Shown here: piece by piece, positions 44,601 to 55,098 of the stretch
Position numbering within the stretch: the first letter of the stretch is position 1
Layout of the letters: each line of letters begins with the position of its first letter
Assembly (NCBI RefSeq): GCF_028550595.1
Contig: NZ_JAQQGN010000002.1
Span: 674,491 to 738,490, forward strand
Origin: Luteimonas sp. BLCC-B24
GTDB lineage: Bacteria > Pseudomonadota > Gammaproteobacteria > Xanthomonadales > Xanthomonadaceae
DNA length: 64,000 bases
Direction: 5' to 3'
The notes under the pieces: model-generated
Told to the model about the DNA's origin: nothing
Seen by the model: only the letters and a program-made list of their open reading frames with translations
Database searches by the model: none
Made by a program: the position numbers and the translations under genes

Positions 44601-45782
44601 ATGGCCTGGAACATTCCCGGCAAGAACAAGGACAACGACTCCCCCGACCGCAACACCGGTCGCGACGGGAACGAACCGCGCAATCCCTGGCCGCCCCGGC
44701 GCACGGGGGGCGGTGGGCGTGGTGGCCGCGGCGGTGGCGGTGGTGGCAACGGCGTCGACCGTGCGCTGAACCAGCTGCGCGACCTGTTCGGCGGTGGCGG
44801 CGGCAACCCGCTGCGCTGGGTGGTGATCGGCCTGGTGGTCATCCTGCTGCTCAACTGCTTCGTGCTGGTCGGCGAACAGCAGCGCGGCGTGGTGCTGCGC
44901 TTCGGCCAGGCCGCGCGGGTGATGCAGCCCGGCCCGAACTTCAAGCTGCCGTGGCCGGTGGAGCGGGTGATCAAGGTCGACGCGACCACCGTGCAGTCCT
45001 TCAGCAATACCGTGCCCGTGCTCACCCGCGACGAGAACATCGTGGTGGTGTCGTTCAACGTGCAGTACCGCGTCGGGGATCCCACGCAGTATCTGTTTGG
45101 CACCCGCAACGCCCGCGAGGTGCTTGAGCAGACCGCGGTCAGCGCGGTGCGCGAGCAGATCGGCCGCGCCAACCTCGACACCGCGCTCAACGCGCGTGGT
45201 CCGCTGTCGACCGCGGCGCAGACCTCGCTGCAGGCCTCGCTCGACAGCTACCGCACCGGCCTGTTCGTCACCGATCTGAATCTGCAGGACGCGCGTCCGC
45301 CGGAAGAAGTGAAGCCTGCGTTCGACGAGGTCAACAGCGCGCAGCAGATGAACGAGCGCCTGATCAACGAAGCCCGGGCCTACGCCGCGAAGATCGTGCC
45401 CGAGGCACGAGGCGAGGCGGCGCGTATCCGCGCCCAGGCCGAGGGTTACAAGGAGGCCGAGATCGCGCGCGCCACCGGTGATGCCACCCGGTTCTCCCTG
45501 CTGGTCGACGCCTATCGCGGCGCGCCGGATGTCACCCGCAAGCGTCTGTGGCTGGAAACGGTGCAACAGGTGCTGGCCGAGAACCGCACGGTCGTGGGCG
45601 GCGACGGTCGCCAGCTGATCTATGTGCCGATGGCCGGGCAGGGCAGTGCGCAGGCCGCGCCGTCGCTGTTGCCGCCGGAGGTGTTGTCGCCGGCGATCGA
45701 AGCGACGCGTGCGCCCAGCCAGGAGCCCGCCGCCCGCACCTCGCAGCTGCCGCGCCCGCCGCGTGATGGAGCGTCCCGATGA
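44601..45782 (+). CDS. hflK: FtsH modulator HflK
   Basis: SPFH/prohibitin-family membrane protein of 393 aa. A Gly/Asn-rich cytosolic N terminus ([14 protein letters not shown]) precedes one TM (about 75-95) and a periplasmic SPFH domain (PHB core with YRVGDPTQYLF). With HflC it forms the cage around FtsH that limits its action. GGAG lies six bases before ATG 44601. It overlaps hflC by 4 bp. Confidence 0.94.
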   Translation: MAWNIPGKNKDNDSPDRNTGRDGNEPRNPWPPRRTGGGGRGGRGGGGGGNGVDRALNQLRDLFGGGGGNPLRWVVIGLVVILLLNCFVLVGEQQRGVVLRFGQAARVMQPGPNFKLPWPVERVIKVDATTVQSFSNTVPVLTRDENIVVVSFNVQYRVGDPTQYLFGTRNAREVLEQTAVSAVREQIGRANLDTALNARGPLSTAAQTSLQASLDSYRTGLFVTDLNLQDARPPEEVKPAFDEVNSAQQMNERLINEARAYAAKIVPEARGEAARIRAQAEGYKEAEIARATGDATRFSLLVDAYRGAPDVTRKRLWLETVQQVLAENRTVVGGDGRQLIYVPMAGQGSAQAAPSLLPPEVLSPAIEATRAPSQEPAARTSQLPRPPRDGASR

Positions 45783-46642
45783 GACTCAATTTCGTCATCC
45801 CCCTGATCATCGTCGTCCTGCTGGGCCTGATGGGGTCGGTCTACGTGGTCCGCGAGGGCCAGGTGGGCATGGTGTTCAACCTCGGTCGCATCGCGCGCAC
45901 CGATGTCGGCCCGGGCCTGCATTTCAAGATCCCGCTGATCGAGACCGCACGTGTCTTCGATACGCGTTTCAACGCCAGCGCGTTCTCGCCCGAGCGCTCG
46001 CTGACCTCGGAACGCAAGGACGTCAGCGTGGACTTCGTGGCGATCGTGATGATCAACGACGTCACCGCCTTCTACCGCGCCACCCAGGGCAACGAGGACA
46101 GCGCCCAGCTGCGTCTCGAGCCGATCATCAAGAACTCGCTGCGCAACGAGATCAACGCCAGCACGCTGACCGAACTGGTGTCGGGCAACCGCTCCGAGTT
46201 CGTCGAGCGCCAGCTGCCGGCGATCAACGAGGCATCGAAGTCGCTCGGCATGCAGATCATCGACATCCGCCTCAAGCAGATCGACCTGCCCACCGACAGC
46301 GAAGTGATCGGCCAGGTCTACGACCGCATGCGCGCCGAGCGTCGCCAGGTCGCCGCGGCGTTGCGTGCCGAGGGCGAGGAGCAGGCGCGCGCGATCCGCG
46401 GTCAGGCCGATCGCGAGCAGGTCGTGCTGACCGCCGAGGCCGAGCGCGACGCGCAGACCCTGCGCGGTGAGGGCGATGCCGAGGCCACCCGGATCTACGG
46501 TGAGGCCGCCGGGCGCGACCCGGGCTTCTACGCGTTCCAGCGCAGCCTCGAGGCATACCGCGCGGCGTTCCAGAGCGGGGACAGCGTGATCGTGCTGGAG
46601 CGCAACGACCCGTTCCTGCAGTACATGCGCAGCGACCGCTGA
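45779..46642 (+). CDS. hflC: FtsH modulator HflC
   Basis: A 287-aa SPFH protein with an N-terminal TM (residues about 4-22) and a periplasmic domain (VREGQVGMVFNLGRIAR, FDTRFNASAFSPERSLTSERK given in parts). The C-terminal helix is Ala/Glu/Arg-rich (AEGEEQARAIRGQADREQ). It is the HflK partner; the ATGA overlap keeps the two at equal synthesis. Confidence 0.94.
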   Translation: MRLNFVIPLIIVVLLGLMGSVYVVREGQVGMVFNLGRIARTDVGPGLHFKIPLIETARVFDTRFNASAFSPERSLTSERKDVSVDFVAIVMINDVTAFYRATQGNEDSAQLRLEPIIKNSLRNEINASTLTELVSGNRSEFVERQLPAINEASKSLGMQIIDIRLKQIDLPTDSEVIGQVYDRMRAERRQVAAALRAEGEEQARAIRGQADREQVVLTAEAERDAQTLRGEGDAEATRIYGEAAGRDPGFYAFQRSLEAYRAAFQSGDSVIVLERNDPFLQYMRSDR

Positions 46643-46655
46643 GGCCGGCGGCCCG

Positions 46656-46844
46656 ATGTCGGATCTGTGGGCCGCACTGTGCCTGGTGTTCGTGATCGAG
46701 GGCCTGATCCTCTTCGCCGCCCCGGACGCCTGGAAGCGTAACGCCGCGCGGATGCTCGGGATGCCGTCGACGCTGCTGCGTCGCATCGGTGCCGGCGTAC
46801 TCGCTGTGGGGCTGGTCGCGCTGTATCTGGTGCGCGGGGGCTGA
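46656..46844 (+). CDS. yjeT: DUF2065 (YjeT-like) small membrane protein
   Basis: A 62-aa protein with two TM helices (about 5-22 and 43-60) and the family core FVIEGLILFAAPDAWKR. It follows hflC by 13 bp. Its function is unknown; it is kept with hflC in many gammaproteobacteria. Confidence 0.85.
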   Translation: MSDLWAALCLVFVIEGLILFAAPDAWKRNAARMLGMPSTLLRRIGAGVLAVGLVALYLVRGG

Positions 46845-48594
<1,750 letters not shown>

Positions 48595-48621
48595 CCGAGG
48601 CGTCGGCCAGTTCGGACACGA

Positions 48622-48637
48622 CCCCGCGCATGCGGGG
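48622..48637. other. GC hairpin between purA and the metallopeptidase
   Basis: CCCCGC-GCAT-GCGGGG, a perfect 6-bp stem 27 bp after purA, just before the GTG at 48640. No T run follows, so it is at most a weak terminator. Confidence 0.35.
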
Positions 48638-48639
48638 GC

Positions 48640-49197
48640 GTGCCTGATGGAACCGCTGAAGTATCTCGGCGGTTATCCACCGCAGGTGCAGCGCACGTGC
48701 GCGCGCTGATCGCGCAGGACCGCCTCGGCGCGTGGCTGGCGTCGAAGTATCCGGAAGCACACGCGGTGCGCAACGACGGCCAGCTCTATGCCTATGTGCA
48801 GGCGCTCAAGGAGCGCCACATGCGCAAGGCGCCGCCTCTGGGAAAGGTGCTCTTCGACGGCAGACTGCAGGTGGTCAAGCACGCGCTCGGGACCCACACC
48901 ACCGTCTCCCGCGTGCAGGGTGGCCGGCTGAAGGCGAGTCGCGAAATCCGCATTGCCAGCCTGTTCCGCGACGCGCCTGCGCCGTTTCTGAGGATGATCG
49001 CGGTCCATGAACTCGCGCATATGAAGGAGGCCGAGCACGACAAGGCCTTCTACCAGCTGTGCACGCACATGGAGCCCGACTACCACCAGCTGGAGTTCGA
49101 TACGCGCCTGTATCTCACGCAGCTGGACGCCACGCAGCGCGCCTGTTCGCGGCGCGCCGATGCGCTTCAACCGTCAGCCCGGGACACCATGCAATGA
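48640..49197 (+). CDS. YgjP-like M48-type metallopeptidase, N terminus frameshifted
   Basis: The open frame encodes 185 aa; residues about 20-170 match the YgjP/SprT-like metallopeptidase group, with the zinc motif AVHELAHMKEAEHD and VVKHALGTHTTVSRV upstream. The family-like N terminus (MEPLKYLGGYPPQV) is however encoded in another frame, from ATG 48647, and stops at 48710. Adding one base near 48690 (CAG-CGCACG) joins the two. Thus the gene is probably carrying a one-base deletion, or the sequence has an error. As an intact frame it could start at GTG 48640 or GTG 48697. Confidence 0.7.
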   Translation: MPDGTAEVSRRLSTAGAAHVRALIAQDRLGAWLASKYPEAHAVRNDGQLYAYVQALKERHMRKAPPLGKVLFDGRLQVVKHALGTHTTVSRVQGGRLKASREIRIASLFRDAPAPFLRMIAVHELAHMKEAEHDKAFYQLCTHMEPDYHQLEFDTRLYLTQLDATQRACSRRADALQPSARDTMQ

Positions 49198-49607
49198 CGA
49201 TCGACCTCGACACACTCGACCTGCGTCAGCTGGACCGGCTGGTGCGCGCGGCCGAGCGGCGGCTGCAGGTGCTGGCCAACCGGCGTCCCCCAGCCGTGGT
49301 GCGCCAGGCGCTGATCGACCTGGCGGCGTCCTACGGCTACAGCATCGACGCGGTGTTCGGCCCGGAGGCGGCCCCGGCCACGGGCCGCAAGCCGGCGAGA
49401 AAGCGCGCACGGGTGAAGGTCGCGCCGAAGTACCGGGACCCGGACAACCGGCGCAACACCTGGTCGGGACGGGGACGCATGCCGCGCTGGCTGGCCGAGC
49501 GGGTCAGGCGCGGGCACAGCGCGGCGGATTTCCTGATTCCCGGCCTCGCGAGGCCCACCGCCAGAACGGACGCGATCGGACAGAGATCGGTCTACAAGCC
49601 GGGTTGA
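49194..49607 (+). CDS. H-NS family nucleoid protein
   Basis: A 137-aa H-NS/BpH3-type protein. An N-terminal helical oligomerisation region (LRQLDRLVRAAERRLQVL) and a basic linker (GRKPARKRARVKV) precede the C-terminal AT-hook-like DNA-binding motif YRDPDNRRNTWSGRGRMPRWL, given as two parts: YRDPDNRRNTW and SGRGRMPRWL. It silences or organises AT-rich DNA. The start overlaps the previous gene (ATGA). Several xanthomonads have a similar protein. Confidence 0.85.
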   Translation: MTIDLDTLDLRQLDRLVRAAERRLQVLANRRPPAVVRQALIDLAASYGYSIDAVFGPEAAPATGRKPARKRARVKVAPKYRDPDNRRNTWSGRGRMPRWLAERVRRGHSAADFLIPGLARPTARTDAIGQRSVYKPG

Positions 49608-49718
49608 CGCCGGTGCGATGACGCCTGGAGCCCGACGCTCCGTGCGGCCGGCGCGGTCGCGGCGGCCTTGTGCCGCGAATAGTGGCGGCGCAGTCGAAGT
49701 GACCCGGCCTGCAGCGGA

Positions 49719-50531
49719 TCAGGCGCGGCCGCGCAGATGGATGGCCCAGTAGGCCAGGCCGAGTCCGCCGCCGCCGATGATGTTGCCGAGCGTCGACCAC
49801 AGCAGGTTCATGCCGGCGGCGCTCCACGACAGGCCCGTCGGAAGATCGGCCCCCGTGGCCGCCTGCGCCAGCAGCCCGAGCGGCAGCAGCGACATGTTGG
49901 CGATCGAATGCTCCAGGCCCAGCGCGACGAAGGCGGCCACCGGAGGCACGATGACGGCCACCTTGTCGACGGCGGATTTCGCGCCGGCGGCCATCCAGAC
50001 CGCCAGACAGACCAGCAGATTGGCCAGAATGCCGCTGGCGACGATGCGCGCGGCGGGCTTCGAGGTTTTCTCGGCGGCGATCTCCACGGCGGACGCAGCG
50101 AACGCGCCGTCCCCCGCCAGATGCAGGCCGGCGCCGATGGCGAGCAGCGCCAGGAGCAGCGCACCGGCGAGGTTGGCGCACCAGACCAGGCCCCAGGCGC
50201 GCAACAGCTGGGTGGGCCCGAGCCGGCGCTGGGCCAGCGGCACGGTCATCAGGGTATTGCCGGTGAACAGTTCCGCGCCGGCCAGCAGCACCAGGATCAA
50301 CCCCAATGCGAAACCCAGGCCCGCGGCGATCTGGGCCAGACCATAGGGAAGGGCGTCTGCACCGGCGCCGATCAGCACGGCGACCAGGCTGCCGAAACCG
50401 ATGTAGGCGCCGGCCAGCGCGCCGAGAGCCAGCATCCGGCCCGCGGGCAGAGCCGCCTTGTCGACGCAGGTGTCGGCGATCGCACGCGCGATGGCGTCGG
50501 GCGGGGCGATGTCGGGCGAGGCGTCGGCCAT
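49719..50531 (-). CDS. Formate/nitrite transporter family channel
   Basis: A 270-aa FNT-family pentameric channel with six TM helices. Typical motifs are GALAGAYIGFGSL, LFTGNTL, and the late GLEHSIANM and LGNIIGGGGLG. Substrate (formate, nitrite, hydrosulfide) cannot be told. No pfl, nir or asr gene is nearby. Start: ATG 50531; ATG 50540 is possible. Confidence 0.85.
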   Translation of the reverse strand: MADASPDIAPPDAIARAIADTCVDKAALPAGRMLALGALAGAYIGFGSLVAVLIGAGADALPYGLAQIAAGLGFALGLILVLLAGAELFTGNTLMTVPLAQRRLGPTQLLRAWGLVWCANLAGALLLALLAIGAGLHLAGDGAFAASAVEIAAEKTSKPAARIVASGILANLLVCLAVWMAAGAKSAVDKVAVIVPPVAAFVALGLEHSIANMSLLPLGLLAQAATGADLPTGLSWSAAGMNLLWSTLGNIIGGGGLGLAYWAIHLRGRA

Positions 50532-50628
50532 GGGGCGCATCCGTTCGTCGGAGCATCCAGCTATACCGGGCCGGCGGTGAAGCGGGCGGCCACGGCCCCC
50601 GCGCGACGCCGCGCGTGCCTGTCCCGGA

Positions 50629-51501
50629 TCAACCCGCGGCGGCGCGGGCATCGGCCGCGGGCGGGGCGCCGAACATGCGGCCGTACTCGCGGGTGAACTG
50701 CGGCACGCTGGCGTACCCCACGGCGTAGGCAGCGCTGCTGGCCGCCATGCCCTGGGACTGCATCAACCGGCGTGCTTCGATCAGGCGCAGATGCTTCTGG
50801 AACTGCAGCGGCGACAGGGAGGTGATCGCCTTGAAATGGCGGTGGAAGGCCGACGCGCTCATGCCGGCTTCGCTGGCGAGGGCATCGACCGGAAGCGGCT
50901 GGCTGAAGTCCCGGCGCAGGCGCTTCACCGCGCGCGCGATACGGGGCACGTGGCCCTCCGGCCAGCCGAGCTGGCGGATGGCCTGGCCGTGGCGGCCGGC
51001 GAGCAGCCAGTAGTGCAGTTCGCGGACGCGCTGGGCCTGCAGGACGGGCAGGGCATCGGGCTGCTCGAGCAGCTGCAGCAGCCGCAGCGCGGCGTCGGCG
51101 ACCTCGGGTTCAGTGGGGTGCACGCGCACCGGGCGCGGGTCGTCGTCCGGTGGCGGTCCCATCTCTGCGACCAGATCGGCGATGACGGCCGGGTCGAGTT
51201 CCAGCACCAGCGAGTAGTAGGGCGCCGCGGCGCTGGCGGAGGTGATCTGGCTGACCGTCGGCACGTCGGCGGTGATCAGCAGCGAGTGCCCGGCGGTGAA
51301 CTCGAAGGCGCGGGTGCCGAAGGTGACGCGCTTGCCGCCCTGCTGCACCAGGCACACCAGCGGTCGCTGCACGTCGTGCATCAAGGCACTGGGCGCGAGC
51401 GCACGCACGGCCATCAGTCCGGGGATGGAGGAGGCCGCGAGGCCGTCGGCGCCGGCGTAGGCGTCGGCATAGTGGCGCACAGCTTCGAGCAAGGTCGACA
51501 T
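50629..51501 (-). CDS. AraC-family transcriptional regulator
   Basis: A 290-aa regulator with an AraC_N (PF06719-type) domain, as in YqhC-like activators, and two C-terminal helix-turn-helix motifs (LPVDALASEAGMSASAFHRHFK; SSAAYAVGYASVPQFTREYG, given as parts). The start at 51501 fits; longer ORF runs to 51708. It is divergent from an SDR gene, its likely target. Confidence 0.88.
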   Translation of the reverse strand: MSTLLEAVRHYADAYAGADGLAASSIPGLMAVRALAPSALMHDVQRPLVCLVQQGGKRVTFGTRAFEFTAGHSLLITADVPTVSQITSASAAAPYYSLVLELDPAVIADLVAEMGPPPDDDPRPVRVHPTEPEVADAALRLLQLLEQPDALPVLQAQRVRELHYWLLAGRHGQAIRQLGWPEGHVPRIARAVKRLRRDFSQPLPVDALASEAGMSASAFHRHFKAITSLSPLQFQKHLRLIEARRLMQSQGMAASSAAYAVGYASVPQFTREYGRMFGAPPAADARAAAG

Positions 51502-51643
51502 GCGCGGATCGTAGCGCCGGGGCGACGGGGCGCGCACGCCGGTGGCAGGAATGCGCAAGTCCCGCGGAGGTTCCGGCAACCCGGGGCCGGGGGCCGCGGG
51601 CACGCTGTGCAACGTTCCTCGCAACCTTCCTACGGAGACTCCA

Positions 51644-52399
51644 ATGAGCACGATCGCACTCGTGACCGGCGCCAGCCGCGGCCTCGGCCGCAACACCGCG
51701 CTCGCCATCGCCCACGGCGGCGGCGACGTGGTGGTGACCTACCGCGGCAGCGCCGACGAGGCGCAGGCGGTGGTCGCGGACATCGAGGCCCTGGGCCGCA
51801 GGGCGGTGGCACTGCAGCTCGACACCGGCGAGGTCGACGCGTTTCCCGCCTTCGTGACGCGCCTGCGCAGCACGCTGCGTGACACCTGGCAGCGCGAGAC
51901 CTTCGACCATCTCGTCAACAACGCCGGCCATGGCGAGACCGCGCCGATCGCCGAGACCACGGTGGCGCAGTTCGACCGGCTGGTGGACGTGCACTTCAAG
52001 GGCGTGTTCTTCCTCACCCAGGCGTTGCTGCCGCTGATCGCCGACGGTGGGCGCATCGTCAACATCTCCACCGGACTCACCCGCTTCGCCTATCCCGGCT
52101 ACGCAGCCTATGCGGCGGCGAAGGCCGCGGTGGAGACGCTGAGCGTCTACATGGCCAAGGAATTCGGTGCCCGCGGCATCGCGGTGAACACGGTGGCGCC
52201 GGGTGCGATCGAAACCGACTTCGGCGGCGGCGTCGTGCGCGACAACGCCGAGGTCAACGCGCATCTGGCCGGCATCACGGCGCTGGGCCGCGTGGGCGTG
52301 GCGGACGATATCGGCCCGATGATCGCGGCCTTGCTCGGCGAAGCGAACCGTTGGGTCAACGCGCAGCGGATCGAAGTGTCGGGCGGGCAGGCCATCTGA
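51644..52399 (+). CDS. Short-chain dehydrogenase/reductase
   Basis: A 251-aa NAD(P)-dependent oxidoreductase of the classical SDR type. TGASRGLG (residues 8-15) binds the coenzyme; NNAGHG, the Ser in NISTG and the YxxxK pair in AAYAAAKAA are present; the C terminus ends VSGGQAI. Substrate unknown. GGAG is seven bases upstream. A divergent AraC regulator lies 142 bp away, so the SDR is probably its target. Confidence 0.88.
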   Translation: MSTIALVTGASRGLGRNTALAIAHGGGDVVVTYRGSADEAQAVVADIEALGRRAVALQLDTGEVDAFPAFVTRLRSTLRDTWQRETFDHLVNNAGHGETAPIAETTVAQFDRLVDVHFKGVFFLTQALLPLIADGGRIVNISTGLTRFAYPGYAAYAAAKAAVETLSVYMAKEFGARGIAVNTVAPGAIETDFGGGVVRDNAEVNAHLAGITALGRVGVADDIGPMIAALLGEANRWVNAQRIEVSGGQAI

Positions 52400-52554
52400 G
52401 TGACGCGATCCGGTGGCCGCGCTGGCGATGGCCGGGTGCGGCCACCGGAACCGGGGCGCACCCGGCACGCATTCACCGGGTCTTGCGCCCCGATCGTCGA
52501 TGGTGCCGCTCGCACCGTGCGGCTCGCACGACCGCCCCTTCGACGAGACCTCCG

Positions 52555-52995
52555 ATGGACACACTTCCCGCTGTCGCAGCGCCGGTGCACCGGCCGCTGC
52601 ACCCCGTGCATCTGCTGCTGGTCAGCAGTGCGTTTCCGCTGTTTCTGGGCGCGCTGATCGCCGATATCGCCTACGCACGCAGCTACGAGATCCAGTGGAC
52701 CAACTTCGCGTCCTGGTTGCTGGTGGGCGCGCTGGTGTTCGCGGTGCCGGCCGTCATCTGGGCGCTGGTCTCGCTGTTCGCGCCGGGTGCGCGCACGCGG
52801 ACGCGCCTGATGTACGTGGGTCTGCTGGCACTGACCTGCGTGCTCGGCGTGCTCAACTCGCTGATCCACGCGATGGACGCCTGGCAGAAGATGCCCCAGG
52901 CCCTGGTGTGGTCGGTGCTGTGCGTGCTGTCGATCGGCGCGACGCTGTGGTTCGCGCTCGGCGGCACACGGCGTCGCCGGGAGGTGCTGCCGTGA
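52555..52995 (+). CDS. DUF2231 membrane protein
   Basis: A 146-aa membrane protein with four TM helices (PLHPVHLLLVSSAFPLFLG first; WSVLCVLSIGATLWFAL last). The HPxH motif near the start is typical of DUF2231 (possible heme-binding). It overlaps the next gene by 4 bp (GTGA). The two are paired in many proteobacteria. Confidence 0.82.
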   Translation: MDTLPAVAAPVHRPLHPVHLLLVSSAFPLFLGALIADIAYARSYEIQWTNFASWLLVGALVFAVPAVIWALVSLFAPGARTRTRLMYVGLLALTCVLGVLNSLIHAMDAWQKMPQALVWSVLCVLSIGATLWFALGGTRRRREVLP

Positions 52996-54389
52996 ACCGT
53001 CTCCCCGGGCGTTCGACCGCGCGGCTCACCCGCGCCCTGACCGCGGCGCTGGCACTGGCCCTCGCCGCATGTGGCGGCACGCCGGACGAGACCTACGTCG
53101 GTCCGTCGCCGGATCTGCCCAAGCCGCAGCGCGGCTTGTTCCCGACGCTGAAGATCTCGCTGCCCACCGAATGGGGCGACGAGCTGCCGACGGTGCCGGC
53201 GGGCTACGAGATCACGCCGATCGCCGACAACCTGCTCATTCCGAGGCAGATGCTGGTGCTGCCCAATGGCGACATCCTGGTCGCCGAAGGCCGCGGCGGA
53301 CGCGCGCCGAAACTCACGCCGAAGGACATCATCGCCGGCGTCATCAAGGCCCGCGGCAATACCCAGGTGGAAAGCGGCAACCGGCTCACGCTGTTGCGCG
53401 ACGGGGACGGCGACGGCAACTACGAGGGCCGCTCGGTGTTCGCCGAAAATCTCGACGCCCCGTACGGCCTGGCGTTCGGCAACGGCTCGATCTATGTCGC
53501 CACGCAGGACGCGCTGCTGCGCTTCGACTACACCGAAGGGGCGGTCAATGCGGCCGGCCCGCCGCAGGAGATCACCCGGCTGCCGGCCGCCGTGAACCAC
53601 CACTGGACCAAGGCGCTCACCATCAGCGCCGACGGCCGCTACCTGTTCGTCGGCATCGGCTCCGACAGCAACATCACCGAGCGCGGCCTCGCCGTGGAAG
53701 AGAACCGCGCCATGGTGTGGCAGGTGGATGCGCAGACCGGCTTCCATCGCGTGTTCGCCACCGGCCTGCGCAACCCGACCGCGCTGGCGATGCAACCGGG
53801 CATGGATCAGCTGTGGGCGGTGGTAAACGAGCGCGACGAGATCGGCGACGAGCTCGTCCCCGACTACCTCACCAGCGTGCGACCGGGCGGATTCTACGGC
53901 TGGCCCTACAGCTACTGGGGCAACCATGTCGATGATCGCGTGCGCCCGCAGAGGCCGGAAAAGGTGGCCGCCGCGATCACGCCGGACTATGCGCTCGGCT
54001 CGCACGTCGCCGCGCTGGGCCTCGCGTTCTCGACGCCGGCACTGGGTGCGCAGTTCGCCAACGGCGTGTTCGTGGGCCAGCACGGCAGCTGGAACCGTTC
54101 GCCGCCGTCGGGCTACAAGGTCACCTTCGTGCCGTTCCGCGACGGCCGCCCCTCGGGCGAGGCGATCGACTTCGCCACCGGGTTCCTCGGGCCGGACGGC
54201 AAGGCGCGTGGACGTCCGGTCGGCGTCACCGTCGATCCGCGCGGCGCCCTGCTGGTGGCCGACGATCTCGCGAACACGATCTGGCGGATCACCCCGACGG
54301 GGGGCGCGCCGGGCCTGCCGGCGTCCCCGGCCGCGGAGCCCGCGGCCACCGATCCCGCAGCGGCCGGTGCAACGCTGCCGGCCGGTTGA
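52992..54389 (+). CDS. Sorbosone dehydrogenase-family PQQ-type lipoprotein
   Basis: A 465-aa periplasmic lipoprotein (lipobox LAAC at about 30-33) of the PQQ-dependent sugar/sorbosone dehydrogenase family, a six-bladed propeller. Typical parts are LVLPNGDILVAEG, HHWTKALTISADGRYLFV, ATGLRNPTALA, GGFYGWPYSYWG and GQHGSWNRSPPSGYKV. The GTG start overlaps the DUF2231 gene, whose product may be its electron acceptor (inference). Substrate unknown; no PQQ synthesis genes in the window. Confidence 0.87.
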   Translation: MNRLPGRSTARLTRALTAALALALAACGGTPDETYVGPSPDLPKPQRGLFPTLKISLPTEWGDELPTVPAGYEITPIADNLLIPRQMLVLPNGDILVAEGRGGRAPKLTPKDIIAGVIKARGNTQVESGNRLTLLRDGDGDGNYEGRSVFAENLDAPYGLAFGNGSIYVATQDALLRFDYTEGAVNAAGPPQEITRLPAAVNHHWTKALTISADGRYLFVGIGSDSNITERGLAVEENRAMVWQVDAQTGFHRVFATGLRNPTALAMQPGMDQLWAVVNERDEIGDELVPDYLTSVRPGGFYGWPYSYWGNHVDDRVRPQRPEKVAAAITPDYALGSHVAALGLAFSTPALGAQFANGVFVGQHGSWNRSPPSGYKVTFVPFRDGRPSGEAIDFATGFLGPDGKARGRPVGVTVDPRGALLVADDLANTIWRITPTGGAPGLPASPAAEPAATDPAAAGATLPAG

Positions 54390-54406
54390 ACCCGGCGGCG
54401 GGACAC

Positions 54407-54436
54407 GAACGAGGGCCCGGACGGGCCCTTCGTTCT
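54407..54436 (+). terminator. Hairpin after the sorbosone dehydrogenase gene
   Basis: GAACGAGGGCCC / GGGCCCTTCGTTC with loop GGAC and one bulge, 18 bp after the stop. The T run is poor, so it is a moderate terminator. Confidence 0.55.
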
Positions 54437-54563
54437 GCATGGCCTCCGGATGCGCAGGGGCCGGTCGATCGGCGCGAAGCGGGCGGGGGCACGCGTCGCG
54501 TCAGACGCCGGGCGTAGCCGGACGCGCACCCGCGCCGGGCGCCGCGACCGCCGGCGGCCCCAC

Positions 54564-54968
54564 TCAGTGCGCGGCGTTTTCCGGCAACTTCGCCACCGCC
54601 TTGATCTCGAAATCGAAGCCGGCCAGCCAGGTCACGCCGACGACGGTGGCGGCAGGAAAGGGCGCCTGACCCCAGTATTCCGGCACGATGGCCCAGGCGC
54701 GCTCGAAGCGGCTTGCCGGATCGACCACGTAGAACGTCACGTCCACCACGTCGTCGAAGCGGGCGCCGGCGGCGGCGAGCACGGCGTTGAGATTGTCGAA
54801 CGCGCGTCGAACCTGCTGCTCGAAGTCCGGCTCGGGCGAGCCGTCCTCACGCGCGCCCACCTGGCCCGAGACGAACAGGAAGCCGTCGGAGCGGATCGCC
54901 GGCGAGTAGCGGTGCATCGCGTAGAGCGCGTGGGGGTGGGTGGGGAACACGGCGTCGCGTGTCGGCAT
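54564..54968 (-). CDS. RidA-like (YjgF/YER057c/UK114) protein
   Basis: A 134-aa trimeric Rid-superfamily protein (YSPAIRSDGFLFVSGQVGA; VVDVTFYVVD). In RidA proper, an Arg in P-A-R-S contacts the imine; here residues 105-108 read PAAT, so the enzyme probably is not an imine deaminase of the RidA class. AGAGGAG lies five bases before ATG 54968. It is divergent from a LysR regulator, 130 bp away. Confidence 0.85.
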   Translation of the reverse strand: MPTRDAVFPTHPHALYAMHRYSPAIRSDGFLFVSGQVGAREDGSPEPDFEQQVRRAFDNLNAVLAAAGARFDDVVDVTFYVVDPASRFERAWAIVPEYWGQAPFPAATVVGVTWLAGFDFEIKAVAKLPENAAH

Positions 54969-55098
54969 GGCGTCTCCTCTGGGCTGTGCCCGGTAACCTG
55001 CGATGCGGCCAGTCTGCCGGCCTGCTCGCGGGGGATAAACACGCGATGCCCGACAGCACTGTTCGTAGAATCCGCACAATTTCCGCGCTGGATGCCCG

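Noticed and set aside
43994..45130. Plus-strand frame of 376 aa across hflX and hflK
   Set aside because: Out-of-frame shadow of two well-supported genes.
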